A DNA stretch of 64,000 nucleotides, taken from positions 8,367,823 through 8,431,822 of the forward strand of contig OZ018408.1 of NCBI GenBank assembly GCA_963969595.1. Reading direction: 5' to 3'. The translations under genes and the position numbers were made by a program. This document shows, piece by piece, positions 59,122-64,000 of the stretch (position 1 is the stretch's first letter; each line of letters begins with the position of its first letter). The notes beneath the pieces were generated by a model that did not search any database, was not told the DNA's origin, and saw only the letters and a program-made list of their open reading frames with translations. This DNA comes from Neckera pumila (taxonomy: Eukaryota > Streptophyta > Bryopsida > Hypnales > Neckeraceae).

Positions 59122-61772
59122 TACCAACTGCTAGTTAATGCTAAAACTCTATCAATTCAACATGAATTTCTTGGTTTGTTATGTAAAGATTATTTATTAC
59201 CTAAATTGATATTTGACAATATTTCACTGGATTTCTTATAGATGAATTTACAATTTTTTTGTGAGTACAATGTGTTAAAAATATTGATTTGAATCTATTG
59301 ATTTTTCAAATTTGATTTAGAAGATATAAATTTTGATTACTTTTAAAAATATGAATAAATTATTTTGGCATGTTCTATAACTTATTTATGATTTTCAATT
59401 GTCATACGTATCAATTGTGAAATGAAAATAGAAAATGAGTTGATGAGGAAATCATGACCTACATTTTAAAACACAAAAGATGTGCTTTCAAAACTATTAT
59501 TATATTAGTGTTCAAAATTAATCTTTAAACTACTATCGTTTAGACAAGTTAGGATTATTCACACAATGTCCAAGGAAAAAAATATTTACAAACATTTCAA
59601 TTCATTTTGCTTCATGATATGTTTGTAATCTTTATAAAAAATAAAAATTCAATAATAACAAAAAGAACTACATTTTGATGCTTATTCAAATCATAATTGT
59701 TGTAATATTTTTAGAAAATATAATATTTATAAACAAATCCTTGTACATTATGATTATTATTTATAATTAACCATAGAATTATTTTTGACATAATATGCCC
59801 TTTTATAATTAACATGCCACTTGACGTGCTCCTTTAGTTTAATAATTTAAAAATCTACTTTTCTCCATTGTTTGTTGGTTTCAAAATCATTGATATTTTT
59901 TGGCTTATTCAAAACAGTTCTGGCTTTCATTTTTGACTTTTTCAACTGTGACATAGAAATATATGGTGTTAGGTGTTTACACCTCATTGCAATTTGTTTT
60001 TAAAATTGGCAAATACTAAAAATCCATAGTTTATTTATGCAATTTAAATAATAATGCATTATTAAAGGAATTTAGATTTTTCTTTTGGCTCTCAACAAAA
60101 CTTAGGCAATTTTACAAAATGAACCATATTCAAGTATTTATTTGAGAGATTTTAGGTGTAGTTATCTAAACCATAATGACATGCCCAACCATTTTGTGGG
60201 CTTTCTTTTTAGGAGGGGGGTGGCAATTGTTTGGGGCAACATAATTTTCTTTTTTTAAATATTTTTGTTTGTCCTATATATAATGTAAGCCATGTCATGT
60301 GGTCAATAATATAAGTTTTCATTCATTTCTTTGTTAAATATTAATGGCGTCCAAACATCTATAGGTAATATAATCTAATAGCTTGGTGAAACCTTTTGGA
60401 CATTATTGCTTTGCAATAATATAAGATCTATTCTAGCTTACTAAATGGATTATCTTTAAATGATATATTGCAAATTGAAATTTTTCTTGCCTTTTTCTTG
60501 CCTCATAAGTAATAAGATATGAATACAAGTTGTATAATACTACTGAAGTATTAAAAACTTACCGTTAGAAGAAAGTAATGATGATTTCATGATCACTTCT
60601 TTGATCCTTCCCTTTTGATTGATTTAAGATGAAATTTAGCTAATCATAATAAAATTCTAATGCTAAAACTAAAAATTGCATTTCTGCTTGAATTATTAAA
60701 GTAAGAGCCTTTGGTCTTGTTTCAAAATACATTCATGATTTTTCTTAAATTGATGGATTACTTATATTCATAATGCATAATCTAATCGCTTTTGATGAAA
60801 ACTTCAAAAAAGTTGTTATAGATATATACATAGTTTACAACACATCTAAATTTTATCCAAGCTCCCTTGTATTATTAGGGAATGAAACCACCTATGCAAG
60901 TAATGTAAAACTTTATCCTTAGTACAATAAAAGAAGAGGTTCTATTTACCATTCACATAAACTTTGAACCTTTTTTGATAACAATCTAGAAATTGGTACC
61001 AACTAAAATTAAATTTTTGTTAAACAAAACTAAATCACAAAAATTAAATGACTATAGATTATTTGCTTTCACACTTATCACAAATCAAAGTTCACCTATA
61101 TGATTAATGGACCCTCTAATATACTCTATGTATAACCCCTACATAGTGCTCCCAAGTCCATGCTTTGAATGATGCATAAAGTGTTTTAGGACAACATTTC
61201 ATGCAAATAACTTCACTTATTCATCTAAGTGTCTTGAATCTTTAACCCTTTAAAGAATAGACTATCAAATTTTGAGCGATGAATGAATGTACAAGCACAC
61301 ACTATCTTGTTTTTTCATCCATCTAAATGTTTTAGATTCTTGCATTAGTTCTTTTACATTTGTACAACATTGATTTTCAAAACTTTTCTTTTGAAATATT
61401 TTAAGGTTATGGGACAACAAGTATATTTGACCCTTAAAAAAAGTAACTTTTTCAATCCAAATGATGATCCTTCAAGCATAACTTAAATAAATAACCAAAT
61501 CTTTAAAATACTATAATTATAATTTAACATTTTATAAAATAAAACTATTGTCAAAATTACAAGTCTTAAAAATATAATCAGTTTTAGAAGGAAATTTTCA
61601 ATTTTCAATTTCAAATATTATTGGAAAATACTGGTTAGTGCAATTGTATGAATAATCTATAGAACATATTTACATCTTTTTTTCAAAAGTCATCATTAAA
61701 TTATTTTTGTAAATTATATTTTCTAATATATCTTGTACAATCTAAGAAATGTGAACTATTTCTAGTCTTTAA

Positions 61773-61892
61773 CTCTAAAAGGACAAGTTTTTTCACTAGT
61801 TTTTTTTGCCAAAAATGATCTCATTTTAGGATCAATAGGTGCATTCTTTATTTCTACACTAATTTAAAAAGTCATCCATTATCCTTATAGGG
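61773..61892. mobile_element. Miniature piggyBac-like remnant (~120 bp)
   Basis: TTAA (61769-61772) then CTCTAAAAGGAC; the right end TCCTTATAGGG is followed by TTAA (61893-61896), with GGGG-TTAA again 4 bp further. The inner segment TTTTTTGCCAAAAATG is like the left subterminal region of 21640-22552. It is read as an extreme deletion derivative. Confidence 0.4.
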
Positions 61893-62249
61893 TTAAGGGG
61901 TTAAAAGCTAACATTTCTTCGTAACCAATTTGATGAAATTGAAATAATTAATATCCTTGCGCAAAGCAAAATGAAATATAAGCAAAGATATGTAGAAATT
62001 CCAAAAATATTAAACGTTTACAGGGTTTATAGAGCCTCTACATGACCTTTCTACCGATAAGTATGTTTGGCGTATGATGGCAAGTAATTCTTCTAGTAGG
62101 ATAGAAGTGCAACTATTCATCCTCGGAATTTTGTTGTGAAGAGGGGAGATCTTCTACAGTAGTTTGACTTCCAATGAGTGCTTTTGCCGTTTCTTAAGCC
62201 AATGATTCTCACGGTAATGAATAGGGATGATTTCCGGGGTCACCCGTTC

Positions 62250-62265
62250 GTCCTTTAAGGGTTAA
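62250..62265. mobile_element. Solo right end of a piggyBac-like element
   Basis: GTCCTTTAAGGG followed by TTAA (62262-62265), about 120 bp before the SMYD start codon. The partner left end was not found. Confidence 0.35.
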
Positions 62266-62385
62266 GGGACACATTCAGGGTTCGCAGGGGATACCCTTAC
62301 TAACGTCAAACCCGAATTCGAAATTACAGGTCTTGGTCTTCGGACTAAGCAGCCTTCGTCTCTTCTGTTTCTTCCAGCCATCGCT

Positions 62386-64000
62386 ATGGCCGAGCTCGCA
62401 CACTCCCTGGAGCATCACCATGGCCTCACCATCACGCTCTCCCCCATCAAAGGCCGCTGCCTGCTCGCCCATCGCCCCTTCCGACGAGGTACCTCACCTC
62501 CCTTCCCTTCCCTTTCCAATTTGCCTTGCTTTCAACCTCGCTTTGTTGCAGAACTAAAATCTAACAAGAAATAGGGTTGATGTTGCAGGCGATCAGATCT
62601 TCCAGCAGGATCCCTACGTCGCCACTTTGGATGCGACCTCTCAATCCTGTCGCTGCGATCGATGCTACCGCCAGGGGGAGTCGCTCCGGCGATGTAGCGC
62701 TTGCAAGACCGTGTTCTACTGCTCGGTCGAGTGCCAGGTGCTTGCGTCCTTGCTTACTCATTTGTACTTTTACTTCTCGAGAGACAGCTAAGACAATTGG
62801 AAAGGCAATCGCGGTGGCTATTAAAAATAAATCTAAAACAATTTTTTTTCAAAGCTCATTCTCTAGCATAATTTCATCAGTAGAAATAGCACAGAAATGC
62901 AGTTTGAATTTTATATTTATTTAAAATTTATAATTAAAGTTGAGAAGTTTCAGCACCTAGTTAACTTCTCTCCTTAAAAATTCAAAACCACCCTTCAAAT
63001 TCCATGTGATTGGCCAAATCAATTTACCTAACACAGCAAACACATGCCTCCAACTAATGCGCCATTTATTCTGATTACTAAAACCCTGACCCTATCCTGG
63101 TCAAAAATATGTAATTACCATAAACGAGTGAAATTGTTCATAGACAGGGGAAAGATAATTCTGATTCAAATTACGAATGTGTTCGTAAACATATAATCAA
63201 ACCATGCATTTGCTATTTGCTTTCGCAGCGGAAGGAGTGGGGTTCTCACAAATTCGAATGTGCAATACTAGTGAGGCTTTCCAAGGAACAGAAGCGCAGT
63301 CCTACCTCGACCTTGCGTTTAGCGCTTCGTCTTCTGATCAAGCGAAGGTTGCAAGCAGAGAAGGTGAGCATGTCTGTGTTGTCATCATCCCTTAGTCTCT
63401 GTCTACAAACCAACTCAAGGCAGGACTCCCAGAAGTGCCAGTTTTAGATTGGTCACTTTTTAAAATTTTCATGTTAGCAAATTTCACTGCACGAAAGAGT
63501 CTGTTTTTCAGATTCTGCATGGTAGGATAAACCCCTAAACATACGAGCTTACTATTGAACTGTTAAATCTTGATATTTTAGTAGGACCCCCCCCGCCCCC
63601 CCCCCCCCCCCAGACCATCAGTAGTTTCTTCTATGTCTAAAGCAGTAGAAAGAAATGATTAGGAAGCGCCCAGGACGGTCGTAAAAATAGCATGCGAAAA
63701 TACAGTGTGACCTACAACATTTTCATTGGAAAAGACATGTTTAGAAAGATACTATAATTAGATCCACCCTTGGGTGTTGTTTCTGTTGTTTTCATGCTCT
63801 ACGGGGTTATTTTTTCTCTACCTTACTGTATTCCCAGTCGATCTTACTTGTGTGTTGTCCTCTACCTGTAGTAGGGTTTGCCGATGACAGCAGTCGACAA
63901 TTATCAAGTCTGCGAGGCTTTGCCTACACGTATCCTCCATGCACTGCCTTGGAAACGTTTTGCATTATTCTTTGACCAACAATCAGGGTTGATAATTACT
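62386..64000 (+). CDS. ASHR1/SMYD-type MYND-SET lysine methyltransferase, 5' part
   Basis: SMYD proteins have a SET domain split by a MYND zinc finger. Exons: 62386-62488, 62589-62737, 63229-63363, 63875-63929 (the last inferred from the donor CAC|GTATCC), all GT-AG and in phase; the gene continues past the right edge. The first residues carry the N-terminal SET strand (GLTITLSPIKGRCLLAHRPFRRGD). The MYND finger is at residues 57-95: C57xxC60, C70xxC73, Y78C79xxxC83, H91xxxC95. The segment TLRLALRLLIKR matches the ASHR1 helix after MYND, and exon 4 gives TAVDNYQVCEALPT, equivalent to the conserved DNY..VEAL block. The catalytic SET core (NHxCxPN) is outside the window. The start is the first ATG after a GC-rich leader. 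Confidence 0.9.
63587..63611 (+). repeat. Poly-C tract in a SMYD intron
   Basis: 24 C interrupted by a single G (63595), in the intron before exon 4. Such runs are prone to slippage and sequencing error. Confidence 0.9.

Noticed and set aside
1..64000. tRNA, rRNA or LTR-retrotransposon sequences
   Set aside because: I looked for tRNA B-box-like GGTTCGANTCC, rRNA-like blocks, and gag-pol motifs or long TG..CA direct repeats, and saw none that I could support by eye.

Overview
The window is nuclear DNA of a land plant or a close streptophyte relative, most likely a non-seed plant. The evidence is a set of plant multi-exon genes with GT-AG introns of about 0.1-1.1 kb, plant-only families (IQ67-domain, CIP7-like) and gene-poor AT-rich DNA between genes. 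A histone-H1-type protein with an arginine/histidine tail also looks like a sperm protamine of a plant with motile sperm. I cannot name the species. All exon models are read by eye from splice consensus, reading phase and family knowledge.

Six genes stand out. (1) 2055-7364 (+), homogentisate 1,2-dioxygenase, nine coding exons, complete. (2) 28691-32284 (+), an IQD calmodulin-binding scaffold protein, five exons, with an unusual repeated C-terminal motif. (3) 34218-34658 (-), a small single-exon H1-like winged-helix protein with a 59-residue tail that is 33 Arg and 12 His. (4) 35355-37427 (-), RMD5, the RING subunit of the GID/CTLH ubiquitin ligase, four exons. (5) 40479-47759 (-), a COP1-interacting-protein-7-like protein, eleven exons and 1449 residues. 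(6) 62386 to the right edge (+), the 5' part of an ASHR1/SMYD-type MYND-SET gene.

The rest is mostly decayed mobile DNA. 13375-16761 is a transposase-like pseudogene resembling the DUF7869 group, read here as RNase-H-like. It is interrupted at 14379-14550 by a CACTA-type MITE whose removal restores the frame, and every in-frame stop is TGA or TAG. The largest family consists of non-autonomous elements of about 920 bp (plus deletion derivatives) that begin CCCCTAAAGG and sit between TTAA sites. This is the signature of piggyBac transposons, and I count about ten copies or fragments. One copy lies inside a Stowaway-like element at 49728-51231. A second MITE family (three copies) carries a TGACGTGGCAG box. 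A third repeat carries CTCCCGGAC monomers, and several foldbacks and minisatellites are also present.

The genes do not form an obvious pathway. HGO acts in tyrosine breakdown. RMD5, CIP7-like and SMYD are regulatory proteins (ubiquitin, light signalling, lysine methylation). The protamine-like gene would act in male germ cells. Stretches not listed as features (for example 11302-13374, 26170-27450, 51232-52220, 57714-58687, 59122-61768) are AT-rich, and I see no gene in them.
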